64,000 nt of DNA from Clostridium fessum (GTDB lineage: Bacteria > Bacillota > Clostridia > Lachnospirales > Lachnospiraceae): NCBI RefSeq assembly GCF_003024715.1, contig NZ_PYLO01000003.1:248001-312000 (forward strand), given 5' to 3'. The notes under the pieces are model-generated. The model saw only the letters and a program-made list of their open reading frames with translations. It had not been told where the DNA came from and searched no databases. The translations under genes were made by a program, and so were the position numbers. Shown piece by piece: positions 19,381 through 26,953 of the stretch. The number at the start of each line of letters is the position of its first letter. Within the stretch, counting starts at the first letter, position 1.

Positions 19381-19581
19381 CTAATAATCGCCGTTATAAT
19401 ATTTCTGTTCAGCCTCGTTGAGTGTGTATAAGTCAAACACTCCATAAAGCTGATTTACTACACGGCTAATATCTTTATGGGTGAATCCACAGTCCTGCAT
19501 GGCCATAATCACATAGCCCCGGCAGGCGTCATTACTCCATATATTCAGCGTTAATTCTGGACTAGATATATTTTCCTTCAT
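19381..19581 (-). CDS. Small ICE protein of unknown function
   Basis: A 66-residue protein from the ATG at 19581, preceded by AGGAGA. It starts MKENISSPELTLNIWSND and contains a helical stretch ISRVVNQLYGVFDLYTLNEA. It is a soluble protein of a type common in Tn1549-like elements near the recombinase. Function is unknown. Its stop codon touches a copy of the 23-bp palindrome (19358-19380). Confidence 0.7.
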   Translation of the reverse strand: MKENISSPELTLNIWSNDACRGYVIMAMQDCGFTHKDISRVVNQLYGVFDLYTLNEAEQKYYNGDY

Positions 19582-19637
19582 AAAATTCTCCTGTTCATAG
19601 AAAAATATGGGGCCCAGCCAGAACGGTTGCCCTATCA

Positions 19638-19724
19638 TCAGACAGTAATAGAGGAAGGGCCCCACAGGTTAGAAAGTTTTTTCAGATAGACCGGACGGAC
19701 AGTTGGCTTTTTGTCCCATAGCAT
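19638..19724 (-). CDS. Possible 28-residue peptide
   Basis: An ATG at 19724 has GGGGAG seven bases upstream and reads MLWDKKPTVRPVYLKKLSNL to a TGA at 19638. It is basic and has no similarity I can name. The rest of the gap 19725-20071 shows no other gene, only the palindrome at 19997. A chance frame is quite possible. Confidence 0.28.
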   Translation of the reverse strand: MLWDKKPTVRPVYLKKLSNLWGPSSITV

Positions 19725-20071
19725 TTCAGCTCTCCCCATTCTGATGGCAAGGCGATCTCATTACCTGCGACGGCTCACGGTTCGCAACACCGCTGCACGC
19801 TCGGATTGTGACTAATCGCAAGTATCCGGGTTTTGTGTTTTGTCCGGCAGACCTGCCACAGTCTGCCTACGGCATGGGCCTGGTCGCTCTCTCTAGTGTA
19901 AAAATAGAGGTCATGGCGGGCCTGTCACTGGACACAAGCACCCTTCGTATCCGTCTATCTTTTATTCAGTTTTCAATCTGCGTGAGGCGTGTCCCGCTTC
20001 GGGCCAATGTGGCCCGAGGCTTTGACTGCCTCTCATAAGCCATTTCATTTTTGAGGCGAAATCGGTACACC

Positions 20072-20494
20072 TTATAAAAATTTTTTTAAAATTTTTTCCA
20101 AGTTCCGAAGGCCGCGCTCAATGGCGAGCCGCACGACCTTTTCATCCACACCCTCGGCCCGGGCAATGTCTTGTTTCGTCAAGCCGAGAATGAAATGAGC
20201 GTAAATGCGCTTTGCCTGTTTGTCGGGCAGTCGTGAGATGGCGGTATAGAGTTCTTGTATCGTCACTTTACGCTCATACAGTTCATAGGGAGAGAACGCA
20301 ACGAAAAGCGCCTCATGCTCAATTCCATCATTCCGATCCAGGGAGTAATAGGCTTTGTGCCGGTATGTACGCAGACGGTAAGCGGCTTCCTTCCGGTCAA
20401 ACTCCTTGAACATTTCAACAACATCTTCTGGTACTTCCATAAAGTAGTCTGACGTATAAAAAGGGTAATAGTCCCGTAAATTTATAATAGCCAT
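20072..20494 (-). CDS. Sigma-70 region-4-like regulator
   Basis: A 140-residue protein from the ATG at 20494 with GGAGG upstream. The C-terminal 60 residues (VTIQELYTAISRLPDKQAKR, then IYAHFILGLTKQDIARAEGVD) form the helix-turn-helix of sigma factor region 4. The N-terminal part (YYPFYTSDYFMEVPEDVVEMF) is the family-typical start. No region 2 is present, so it is more likely a transcription activator or partial sigma factor than a complete one. In Tn1549-like elements this gene sits between the recombinase and relaxase modules and probably controls them. Confidence 0.82.
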   Translation of the reverse strand: MAIINLRDYYPFYTSDYFMEVPEDVVEMFKEFDRKEAAYRLRTYRHKAYYSLDRNDGIEHEALFVAFSPYELYERKVTIQELYTAISRLPDKQAKRIYAHFILGLTKQDIARAEGVDEKVVRLAIERGLRNLEKILKKFL

Positions 20495-20707
20495 ATTGAA
20501 CCTCCGCTTTGTTTTGTGATGGATGGACAACAAAACAGAAGCGGCGGGGAGCGTATATGTAGGCTGAAATTTCTGAAATTTTCAAAAAATAACAGTGAAA
20601 AATCTATAAAATAGTAAAGATGGCTACTCGTTCTAAAAAAGCCTCGACAGCTTATCTCAAGACTGGCTCTGTTTCGATAGCAAATCCTGAAATAAGGTGT
20701 CGAACAT

Positions 20708-20750
20708 AAAAAAAGCTCAAACAAATAACAGCTTGTTTGAGCCTTAAAAA
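20708..20750 (-). terminator. Rho-independent terminator
   Basis: GCTCAAACAA (20715-20724) and TTGTTTGAGC (20733-20742) form a ten-base-pair stem. On the minus strand it is followed by seven T residues. It closes transcription coming from the cargo side into the sigma-like gene. A weaker hairpin, CTCCTCC/GGAGGAG, lies at 20770-20789. Confidence 0.8.
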
Positions 20751-20934
20751 AGTTTAAATTGGAATAAAACTCCTCCCATCTAGGAGGAGGTAAAGCAAAA
20801 GGGGCGTTGCTTCATCTATTTTTTCTCAATAATCTAACTCATGTTATTAGCAACCTCCGCGTAAAAATCTCGTAGTTCTTTTATTATCATATAATGTATT
20901 TTTTGCAAAATTTGTCGTAGATAGGAGGCAAAAA

Positions 20935-20985
20935 TAAAAAAATAGAGTAGAGGATATGTTAATGGTTAACGTACCTCTACTCTAT
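20935..20985 (-). terminator. Strong rho-independent terminator after the cargo genes
   Basis: ATAGAGTAGAGG (20942-20953) and CCTCTACTCTAT (20974-20985) are perfect 12-base arms. The minus strand continues with T6 A T5. It lies 153 bp after the stop of the 39-residue gene and probably ends the cargo transcript. Confidence 0.85.
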
Positions 20986-21137
20986 CTAATTGTTACTAAA
21001 AATTTTCTTTTAAAAAGGTTGTTACAAAACAGACTCAATTTACTATATATAGTATATGTCAATTATTAAATCTACCATATACAGAACATTACTTTTCTCT
21101 TTGCAACAACCCTTTTAAATTGTATAATTGCTTTCAC

Positions 21138-21257
21138 TTAATCAGCATTATTTTTTATCTGATTGAATAGCCATCCTATAATTCGAGCTATACAGTATAA
21201 AACACCAAGTCCAAGGACGGAGCATACAACTAGAAAAAATATAGACATTGCCGACAT
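21138..21257 (-). CDS. 39-residue membrane peptide
   Basis: An ATG at 21257 opens a 39-residue frame, too short for usual gene calling. It begins MSAMSIFFLVVCSVLGLGVL and continues with YCIARIIGWLFN, so almost all of it is one membrane-spanning helix, ending in a charged tail. A weak AAAGGTG lies about 11 bases upstream. It follows the secreted-protein gene by 45 bp on the same strand and ahead of the terminator at 20935-20985, so the two may form one cargo unit. A role as immunity peptide, toxin or anchor is speculation. Confidence 0.5.
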   Translation of the reverse strand: MSAMSIFFLVVCSVLGLGVLYCIARIIGWLFNQIKNNAD

Positions 21258-21302
21258 ATTTACATCAACACCTTTTTGAATAGGACTCTACTTATATTAT
21301 TC

Positions 21303-21839
21303 TTAATTTAATACGGTAGAAACTTCTCCATTAAAAACTTCCGTTCTTAAAGCGAAAGAAAGTGTTCCTACTCCGCCGACTACATTTGCTCTCATAGAGC
21401 CAGTCACTTCGGCCGCTTTGCTTGAGGTAGATGTTGCACGGCCAATGGCTAAACTTTCATCTTCAACCGTTCCGCCAACACAGTAGGTATTTAAATCACG
21501 TGCATTAGAAATTTTCCACTGGCTACCACTCTTTGATAAGTCAAATCTGTAATCCATACCTGCGACACCCCAAAATGCATCCGATTTCCACGTTCCTTCA
21601 GTAGCAGGATCACGAGTTAAAGGAGGCGTATAGCTAAGTGTCACTGTTACCGGCTGACCGTCCTTCTCGAAATGTAATGTTTCCGAATAGGGCTGGCTTT
21701 CGTCAAAATTATTCAGATCGACACTGAATGTTTGTCTCTGTTCTGGAGAATCAGCAGCAAGAGCACTAAATGCGCTACCAACTACCATGAGACTCAGCGC
21801 TACCAACAGACCCAATGCCTTTTTCAAACCTTTCTTCAT
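21303..21839 (-). CDS. Secreted protein of unknown function (DUF5626-like)
   Basis: A 178-residue protein with AGGAGG before the ATG at 21839. The N-terminus MKKGLKKALGLLVALSLMVV followed by GSAFSALAADS is a classic signal peptide with an AxA cleavage site near residue 29. The mature part is rich in beta strands, Thr, Ser and Gly, has one Cys, and lacks repeats or a cell-wall sorting signal. I think it matches the DUF5626 family, from memory. It is AT-rich compared with the ICE backbone and has its own promoter at 21995-22023, marking it as cargo. Function unknown; candidates are an adhesin, an inhibitor or a bacteriocin-related factor. Confidence 0.75.
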   Translation of the reverse strand: MKKGLKKALGLLVALSLMVVGSAFSALAADSPEQRQTFSVDLNNFDESQPYSETLHFEKDGQPVTVTLSYTPPLTRDPATEGTWKSDAFWGVAGMDYRFDLSKSGSQWKISNARDLNTYCVGGTVEDESLAIGRATSTSSKAAEVTGSMRANVVGGVGTLSFALRTEVFNGEVSTVLN

Positions 21840-21994
21840 AAATGACCTCCTTGAGACTTTACCATAGTAACAAACTCAGATTTTTTAGCGCCCACCATTA
21901 TGTAAGGCACTATTCTCTCAAATTCTCCTCCTCTATAGCCCCAATGGTATCCCTCCCTTTACTAATCGGTTATGAGCTTTTTATAACTAACTGT

Positions 21995-22023
21995 AGTATA
22001 CCACAGAATCCCTATATATGCAA
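21995..22023 (-). promoter_or_regulatory. Promoter of the secreted-protein gene
   Basis: On the minus strand TTGCAT (22018-22023), a spacer of exactly 17 bases and TATACT (21995-22000) lie about 155 bp before the start codon at 21839. Confidence 0.65.
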
Positions 22024-22033
22024 TATAATCTAA

Positions 22034-22474
22034 AAATGGTAAATAAAACTTAATAAATTGTTAATTATCAACATATATCGTATATTTTTCTGATATAAAA
22101 ACCGGGTATTCAAGTTTTGTGTTTTGATGTTTGAGTTAAAACGATAAAAAGAAAGAGAACTTGTTGATATAAAAAAAATATCATTCTTTTTGCATAAACA
22201 TATAAAAACTCGAAAAGCGATTGATAAATCACCGAAAATTTGTGGCGAATTTTCTTAATATAGATATTTTAAGGAGGTATTGCGTAAAACAATAGATGTT
22301 GTATAAACTCAATAATCTTTTTTGCAGTATATTGCTAAATAGCTAAATGGCAAGCAATGCCTCTGTGGCCACAAGTGGCACAAAGGCTGCTTGTTGGGGC
22401 TCGCCCCAAACCCATATCTTCGGGCCAACATGGCCCGAAGTGTCAGCGTCGCTTTGCTCCTTATTTTCATAACC
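22034..22474. other. Noncoding gap with a strong hairpin
   Basis: No gene is supported here. The left half is very AT-rich. A nested hairpin lies at 22352-22394, with outer arms CAAGCA/TGCTTG and inner arms GCCAC/GTGGC. GGGGCTCGCCCC follows at 22397-22408 and a copy of the 23-bp palindrome at 22418. The gap separates the AT-rich cargo from the relaxase end and may mark the cargo insertion point. Confidence 0.5.
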
Positions 22475-23890
22475 TTAACGCTCCTTTTCCTGCTTTCTTC
22501 CCGGCTCGGTGTAGCCCATCAGAGTGTCAATGTTCGCCTTGATTGTGACGATCTCCTGCATATCCCGTCGTGCCTTCTGGTATTCTCCATAGAGCTGTTT
22601 TTTCTTTGCTGTGAGCTTACGGCCTTCTTCCTTCAGCACATCCATTTTGGGGAGCTTTGCCCCGCCCAGCAGAGAGCGCATTTCCGCTTGTGCAACCCGG
22701 TACAGTTCAAGGTCGGCCTCATGCTCCGCAAGGAATTTCCTGCTGTACTTCGTCGCCTTATACTGCTCAAAGACTGGGCGGGTTTTGGCATACTGAACCG
22801 TTGCAGCCTTTAGCCCGGCATTGGTTTTCATAGCCTGTTCCGTCTGCTTGACCTGCTCGGAAATAGCATGGAAACGGTCTGCCGCCTCGGTGGCTTTCTG
22901 CGCCAACTGCTCATAATCGGTCAGGTTATTGTCCTGTATATAGGCAAGAGCGGCGGCCATCTGCTTAATGTTAAATACCTTCGCCCAGCGTTCATATCCA
23001 GGCCCCTTACCGGCAGCCAGCTTTGCTTGAATATCCACCGCCAGACTGATTTTCCGTTCCGAGCGCCCGGGGCGTTTTTCTTTGCCCTCAATGGCAGACA
23101 GAACATCTTGCAAGTCGTAGCCGTCTCCCAGCGTGGAAGCCCGCAGACGGGTAAAGCGTTCCTGTCCCTGCCCGGTCAGCCGGAAACTGATACCGCCGCC
23201 CCGAACCGTCTTGACCTCATATCCGGCCCGCTTCATCAGATTGAGAAATTCGTCCAGATCAGCGGGGCGTTCCGCCAGCGCAGTATCAATGGCAAGGCGC
23301 AGTCTGTCCTGATAGGAAAGCGGCCCTTTTCGTTCTTTCTGCCATTCTCCATAATTCCGATACTTGCCCTTGCTCCGGGGCTTCGGGTTCTCTACAATGG
23401 ACAGCCCGTTTTCAAGGCACAGCCTGTCAGAGAGCCGCCGGAGGGCGAAGCTGGAGCCCCAAAAGTTTCGGAATTTCCGGGTGCAGTCAAGGGTGGTGGA
23501 GTTGTAATAAATGTGACAATGGATGTGCTGCTTATCGGTGTGCGTGGTAACGATAAAAGCGTGCCGCCCCTTTGTCCAGCGCATAGCCAGCTCATAGCCG
23601 ATACGGTTCGCCTCCTTCGGGGTGATCTCGCCCGGATAGAAGGATTGTCGTATCTGATAGCACAGCACATCATTTTCTTTTTTCTGTTCCCGGCCCGTCA
23701 TAGCGGCATAGCTGGCTTTTGCCAAAAGGAACTCGTCCGCCACGGTGGCCGGATCACATTCATAAGCGGAGATATACTTTCCTCTTTCTGTTTTCTCCGG
23801 GTCCTTGCCATAGTCCAGACAATCCCGGATTGCCTCGGCAATCGTTTCGCCTTCGCCCGCATGGCGCTGCAACAAAGTTGTGGTAGCCAG
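22475..23890 (-). CDS. MOB_P-type relaxase, apparent CTG start
   Basis: A relaxase of about 471 residues. GGAGGG is followed at seven bases by CTG GCT ACC ACA ACT, exactly where relatives read MATT, so I place the start at CTG 23890; the next possible start is a TTG at 23875. The nicking domain shows DECLLAK-like helices and the histidine triad HTDKQHIHCHIYYNSTTLDC (His near 124), then KFRNFWGSSFALRRLSDRLC. The C-terminal third is a long coiled coil. Relaxases nick oriT, bind the 5' end and lead the strand into the secretion channel. MobC, encoded upstream at 25293-25637, is its partner. Confidence 0.93.
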   Translation of the reverse strand: MATTTLLQRHAGEGETIAEAIRDCLDYGKDPEKTERGKYISAYECDPATVADEFLLAKASYAAMTGREQKKENDVLCYQIRQSFYPGEITPKEANRIGYELAMRWTKGRHAFIVTTHTDKQHIHCHIYYNSTTLDCTRKFRNFWGSSFALRRLSDRLCLENGLSIVENPKPRSKGKYRNYGEWQKERKGPLSYQDRLRLAIDTALAERPADLDEFLNLMKRAGYEVKTVRGGGISFRLTGQGQERFTRLRASTLGDGYDLQDVLSAIEGKEKRPGRSERKISLAVDIQAKLAAGKGPGYERWAKVFNIKQMAAALAYIQDNNLTDYEQLAQKATEAADRFHAISEQVKQTEQAMKTNAGLKAATVQYAKTRPVFEQYKATKYSRKFLAEHEADLELYRVAQAEMRSLLGGAKLPKMDVLKEEGRKLTAKKKQLYGEYQKARRDMQEIVTIKANIDTLMGYTEPGRKQEKER

Positions 23891-23912
23891 AAATCATCCC
23901 TCCTTTCCATGA

Positions 23913-23940
23913 GAAAAGGGCGGCCCATCCAGACCGCCCC
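23913..23940 (-). terminator. Terminator after the CD1845-like gene
   Basis: GGGCGG (23918-23923) pairs with CCGCCC (23934-23939). The minus strand continues TTTTCTC. It lies between a palindrome copy (23943) and the relaxase ribosome binding site. Confidence 0.65.
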
Positions 23941-23969
23941 GACTTCGGGCCAACATGGCCCGAGGCTGT

Positions 23970-24260
23970 TTAACTTGCCAGAAACCGGTACAGAGCGGAT
24001 TTGCCTCCGTCCAGCGCCCAAAGAAGGGAGCCCGCCGCCGCTTGCAGTCCATACGGCGAAAGAAGGAAAGCGAGAAACAGAAATACAATCCCGCCTATGG
24101 GCGTCGGCGTGAAAAAGAGAGCGACACCCAGCACCACCAGAATCACAGAGGCAATCGTCAGCAGGACGGCACAAATATCAAACAGGAATACCAGCAGAGC
24201 CGCCAGAAGGGACAACGCTAAAGCAAAGGGAGCAACCAATATTTTCAGCAGTATCTTCAT
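23970..24260 (-). CDS. CD1845-like ICE membrane protein
   Basis: A 96-residue protein from the ATG at 24260, eight bases after GGAGG (a TTG two codons earlier is too close to the site). Three hydrophobic helices are visible (ILVAPFALALSLLAALLVFL, VILVVLGVALFF, GGIVFLFLAFLLSPYGL). It matches the small membrane proteins called CD1845 family in Tn1549-like elements. It lies just upstream of the relaxase gene behind a promoter at 24296-24324, and may belong to the transfer apparatus. Exact role unknown. Confidence 0.75.
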   Translation of the reverse strand: MKILLKILVAPFALALSLLAALLVFLFDICAVLLTIASVILVVLGVALFFTPTPIGGIVFLFLAFLLSPYGLQAAAGSLLWALDGGKSALYRFLAS

Positions 24261-24295
24261 CTCCAAAACCTCCTTTATCTATCCTTCCTACCTCT

Positions 24296-24352
24296 ATTTT
24301 ATCATGCCTTCCCGGGGACATAAATGTTGCGAAAGATTAGTGAATCCTGTCC
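24296..24352 (-). promoter_or_regulatory. Promoter of the CD1845-like and relaxase genes
   Basis: On the minus strand TTTATG (24319-24324), a 17-base spacer and TAAAAT (24296-24301) align with the recombinase promoter. The upstream element at 24325-24352 (TGTTGCG, three bases, GATTAGT, then CTGTCC on the plus strand) is shared with 19056-19083, suggesting joint control of excision and transfer. Confidence 0.6.
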
Positions 24353-24374
24353 CAAACCTTCGGGCCATGATGGC

Positions 24375-24411
24375 CCGAAAACAGAAAAAGCAGGACACAT
24401 TCATGTCCTGC
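24375..24411 (-). terminator. Terminator after the VapD-like gene
   Basis: GCAGGACA (24390-24397) pairs with TGTCCTGC (24404-24411). The minus strand continues TTTTTCTGTTTT. Confidence 0.75.
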
Positions 24412-24421
24412 CAAATTTCTG

Positions 24422-24790
24422 CTATTCTGTTTCCTGCTGCGGGCAATCGGGAACTGTCAGCAGCGAAGTGTCGATAACAATATCCTCTGCTGGTTTCAAG
24501 AGCTCTGTCAAATCGTGCTGCCGTCCCACGTTGGTCACATCAATTTTATTCACGCATATTCCAATCCACGGAAACTGTCTGCTTAATTCATCCATCAAGT
24601 CGTATATATCAGCAGTTGCCAGCTTATCATCCGATATGTAGCCGGAGCCTTGACGGTGAGAAAAACGATGCCGTTTGAAGAACCGGCGCAAGTCGTCATA
24701 CGCCTGCCGGTAATTGGCTCCGGGGTAATGCTCTTTTAATTGATGGGTGTCCAGATCAAAATTTAAGGCTTTGAAATATTTTCTCTCCAA
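24422..24790 (-). CDS. VapD-like endoribonuclease (toxin candidate)
   Basis: A 122-residue protein starting at TTG (24790). RKYFKALNFDLDTHQLKEHY and the later QFPWIGICVNKIDVTNV are typical of the VapD family, Cas2-like ferredoxin-fold ribonucleases known as toxins in several bacteria. It starts one base after the stop of the 24794-25132 gene, giving a two-gene unit with its own promoter (25165-25192) and terminator. The pair fits a toxin-antitoxin module stabilising the ICE. The family call is good; activity and the partner's role are inferred. Confidence 0.78.
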   Translation of the reverse strand: MERKYFKALNFDLDTHQLKEHYPGANYRQAYDDLRRFFKRHRFSHRQGSGYISDDKLATADIYDLMDELSRQFPWIGICVNKIDVTNVGRQHDLTELLKPAEDIVIDTSLLTVPDCPQQETE

Positions 24791-24793
24791 AAC

Positions 24794-25132
24794 TCAAGCC
24801 CTCATTGCTGTTTTTTCCTGATAGTGGGTCAACAGATCTTCTTCATTGAAATCATCTGGACTGTCAGAATCGTCACTGTCACAAAGACGCCACACAGAAA
24901 CATTATCCATGAACCATGTCTGCCGCTTCAAGGTATTGACGATCCGGCCGAACAGACTAAAATCCCTCGCTCTGCCGCAGTCACGGAATACCAAAGCGCC
25001 GGAACCATCCTCCATACGGGGAAGGCCCACGGTTTGGAATGTATGATTGATTGTGTTGTAAATGCCATCCAGCCGGTACTTATTTTCGGCTGTGATTTTA
25101 TCATCATTCATGCGAATAACCATTTTCAGCAT
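24794..25132 (-). CDS. Upstream partner of the VapD-like protein
   Basis: A 112-residue protein with GGGAGG before the ATG at 25132. It has a central part DGIYNTINHTFQTVGLPRME then FSLFGRIVNTLKRQTWFMDN and an acidic tail DSDDSDSPDDFNEED. I do not recognise the family. The acidic tail, the position directly before a VapD-like gene and the shared promoter suggest an antitoxin. No DNA-binding helix-turn-helix is evident. Confidence 0.65.
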   Translation of the reverse strand: MLKMVIRMNDDKITAENKYRLDGIYNTINHTFQTVGLPRMEDGSGALVFRDCGRARDFSLFGRIVNTLKRQTWFMDNVSVWRLCDSDDSDSPDDFNEEDLLTHYQEKTAMRA

Positions 25133-25164
25133 GGTATCAGCCTCCCTTCTTGAATTATTATATC

Positions 25165-25192
25165 ATTATAGAGCTGGTTCTACAATCTTGAA
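25165..25192 (-). promoter_or_regulatory. Promoter of the VapD-like pair
   Basis: On the minus strand TTCAAG (25187-25192), a 16-base spacer and TATAAT (25165-25170) lie 33 bp before the first start codon. Confidence 0.6.
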
Positions 25193-25241
25193 AATCTGAA
25201 TTTTTTATGACGGGCTTCGGGTCATGCTGGCCCGAAGTGGT

Positions 25242-25287
25242 AAAAAAAGAGCAGGGCGGCAAGCCCCACAACGGAAGCCTGCCGCCC
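25242..25287 (-). terminator. Terminator after mobC
   Basis: GGGCGGC (25254-25260) pairs with GCCGCCC (25281-25287), extended by AAGC/GCCT. The minus strand continues with T7. It separates the mob operon from the VapD-like unit. Confidence 0.85.
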
Positions 25288-25292
25288 TCGTC

Positions 25293-25637
25293 TTACTTTG
25301 CCACCAGCTCGGAAAGCTCCCGCAGCACTTTTGACACCTCGCCCCACAGCTTTTCATAGTCCCGCTTCAATCCGTCGATTTCCTCCGGGTACACGCCATA
25401 GGTGTGTGCGTGTACGGCGACCTGATTGAGATTGTTGGAACAGCGCCGTTGCAGAGAGATCAATTCTTTTACGGGCGCAAGGTCGATGTGCAGGATATAC
25501 CCGTTCAGAGCCATTTTCCGTACATAGGCCCCGGCGTTGGAAATGCCCGCCTCGGCCATCCGTTCATGGATGGCTGCCAGCTCGTCCGGCGTTACCATGA
25601 CGTGCAGATGGACATTCCGCTTGCGGTTCTCCATCAT
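25293..25637 (-). CDS. mobC: MobC-like relaxosome accessory protein
   Basis: A 114-residue protein starting at ATG 25637, overlapping the stop of the preceding gene (ATGA). The ribbon-helix-helix N-terminus (RNVHLHVMVTPDELAAIHERM) and the signature ISNAGAYVRKMALNG, then LISLQRRCSNNLNQVAVHAH, are typical of MobC (PF05713). MobC proteins bind and bend oriT to help the relaxase nick. It is encoded upstream of the relaxase gene, separated by the VapD-like pair and the CD1845-like gene, an unusual interruption. Confidence 0.9.
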   Translation of the reverse strand: MMENRKRNVHLHVMVTPDELAAIHERMAEAGISNAGAYVRKMALNGYILHIDLAPVKELISLQRRCSNNLNQVAVHAHTYGVYPEEIDGLKRDYEKLWGEVSKVLRELSELVAK

Positions 25638-25816
25638 CGTTCCAGCTCCCGGCCTTTCCGGCGCTTTTTGGGTTCCTTTACCTTATCCAGCGGTTTTGCG
25701 TCCAGCTCCGGGGGCGTGGGTTGGATGGGCGTGTTGTTGGGTACGCCGTCAATCATGTTGCAGTTCTGCTCCGTGGAGAGCTCGGCGGTTTTCAGATAGT
25801 TGTCTTTTTCGTGCAT
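25634..25816 (-). CDS. Small ICE protein related to the DUF4316 C-terminus
   Basis: A 60-residue protein with AGGAGG before the ATG at 25816. MHEKDNYLKTAELSTEQNCN followed by MIDGVPNN recalls the YLKxAExxxEGxYNMIDG motif of DUF4316 proteins in Tn1549-like elements. The rest is Pro/Lys/Arg-rich and probably disordered. It is coupled to mobC by a 4-base overlap. Function unknown. Confidence 0.7.
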   Translation of the reverse strand: MHEKDNYLKTAELSTEQNCNMIDGVPNNTPIQPTPPELDAKPLDKVKEPKKRRKGRELER

Positions 25817-25828
25817 GGCGATCCTCCT

Positions 25829-26419
25829 TTATCGTTCCTCATGGTTTTTATGGCTCCGCTTCTGGCCGGGCTCCTTCGGGGGTTCCTGCCCTCTGGTTCC
25901 TTCTTTGAGCCGGGCGGTAATGGATGAGCGCACCCGGTCAGGATTGCCCGGTGCTGGTTTCAGTTCATAATCCTCCATTTGCTTTTCGGTCAGCGGCTTT
26001 GTGTAGGTCAGTTCGCCCCATGCCATCAGCCTGCCGTCTGCCACAGGACGCCGCCTGTCATCGTCGTAGTTGACAATGGAAAGAGGCTGGTTATCCGGCG
26101 GCTTCGGGTAAGTTCCTATGTCCACGGGCCGCTGGGTGGAATAATAGCGGTAAACGCCTTCCGGTCCCAGCTCGGTATGCTTGACCGCCGCATGGTAAAG
26201 CTGCTGATAATCGTCCACCCGGCGGTCAAAATCCCGCTGCGCCCATGCCTGGCTGTTTCCATAGCGGCCCCAGTAGTAATCCCGATGGCCGTTTTCCCCC
26301 TCGGTAAACTGCCAGGTCACAAAGGGGCTCGGCGCTCCCGGATTATGCCCAAGCGCAAAGCCGTGTCCAGTTTCAAAGGTGGCAGCTTTCAAAATCACAT
26401 ATCCTTGTACTGTCTCCAA
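25829..26419 (-). CDS. ICE protein of unknown function
   Basis: A 196-residue protein. I choose the TTG at 26419 because AAGGAGGG lies six bases upstream; the longer ATG frame runs through the 23-bp palindrome at 26439. The N-terminal half (YVILKAATFETGHGFALGHN, FVTWQFTEGENGHRDYYWG) looks like a small globular fold repeatedly seen in Tn1549-like elements. The C-terminal half is Pro/Arg/Lys-rich. It lies 12 bp before the next small gene in the same operon. I cannot name a function. Confidence 0.7.
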   Translation of the reverse strand: METVQGYVILKAATFETGHGFALGHNPGAPSPFVTWQFTEGENGHRDYYWGRYGNSQAWAQRDFDRRVDDYQQLYHAAVKHTELGPEGVYRYYSTQRPVDIGTYPKPPDNQPLSIVNYDDDRRRPVADGRLMAWGELTYTKPLTEKQMEDYELKPAPGNPDRVRSSITARLKEGTRGQEPPKEPGQKRSHKNHEER

Positions 26420-26551
26420 GAGATCCCTCCTTTCTGTGCCTCGGGCCAACATGACCCGAAGTGCTGGATGTTACGAAATAAGAGGGCAGACCGGGGAGGA
26501 ATGTAATAAGATATTCCCACCCCGGAAACACCCTCAAAAAAGCCCGGAATG

Positions 26552-26953
26552 TCAAGCCTTTGGAGGCGGCAAATCGTAACAGCCGCCCGGCCTTTTCTCC
26601 CGCATTTTCCTCATGCGTTCCCGGCTTTTCCGGCGGTTCCCTTCGGCCTTGCAGGCGTCGGAACAGTAGGCTTGACGCCCCTCGGGCAAAAACGCCTTTC
26701 CGCAGACCGCACAGGCCCGCAGCTCCGGGGAGATGCCTTCCGTTGTCAGCGACGCTTGAAGCTCCGGGTTAAGAGGCAGGACAGCCTCACGGAAATAACG
26801 GCAGTACGCCCCTGTCCAGCACTTGTGCAGCATATAGCAGGCACAGTCAAGAGGAAGGCACAGGCCGCTTTCCCGGTCATAGTTGGCGCACATCCCCGTG
26901 ACCAGAGTGCGGATTTTCTTCTTCTCGTCACGGGTCAGCTCCCGGGCGTCCAT
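26552..26953 (-). CDS. Cysteine-rich VLP-type protein with C-terminal zinc ribbon
   Basis: A 133-residue protein. The N-terminal half (CANYDRESGLCLPLDCACYM, CWTGAYCRYFREAVLPLNPEL) matches the cysteine-rich VLP domain common in conjugative elements. The C-terminal CAVCGKAFLPEGRQAYCSDA with a following Cys is a treble-clef zinc site. It probably binds nucleic acid. The ATG directly follows the upstream stop (TAAATG) with no clear ribosome binding site; instead a copy of the 23-bp palindrome ends seven bases upstream, so translation is probably coupled. Confidence 0.8.
   Translation of the reverse strand: MDARELTRDEKKKIRTLVTGMCANYDRESGLCLPLDCACYMLHKCWTGAYCRYFREAVLPLNPELQASLTTEGISPELRACAVCGKAFLPEGRQAYCSDACKAEGNRRKSRERMRKMREKRPGGCYDLPPPKA

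Noticed and set aside
19725..20071. Plus-strand 76-codon frame and a possible structured RNA
   Set aside because: The frame has no ribosome binding site and crosses a palindrome copy; no consistent long stem could be drawn, so no RNA gene is claimed.
22352..22394. Minus-strand tail that can be read as a conserved-looking peptide ending LVATEALLAI
   Set aside because: No start or upstream domain belongs to it; the segment is better explained as a strong hairpin.
22364..24221. Several plus-strand frames of 60-414 codons opposite the relaxase and mob genes
   Set aside because: They are shadows of GC-rich coding sequence; the minus-strand frames carry recognisable domains and ribosome binding sites.
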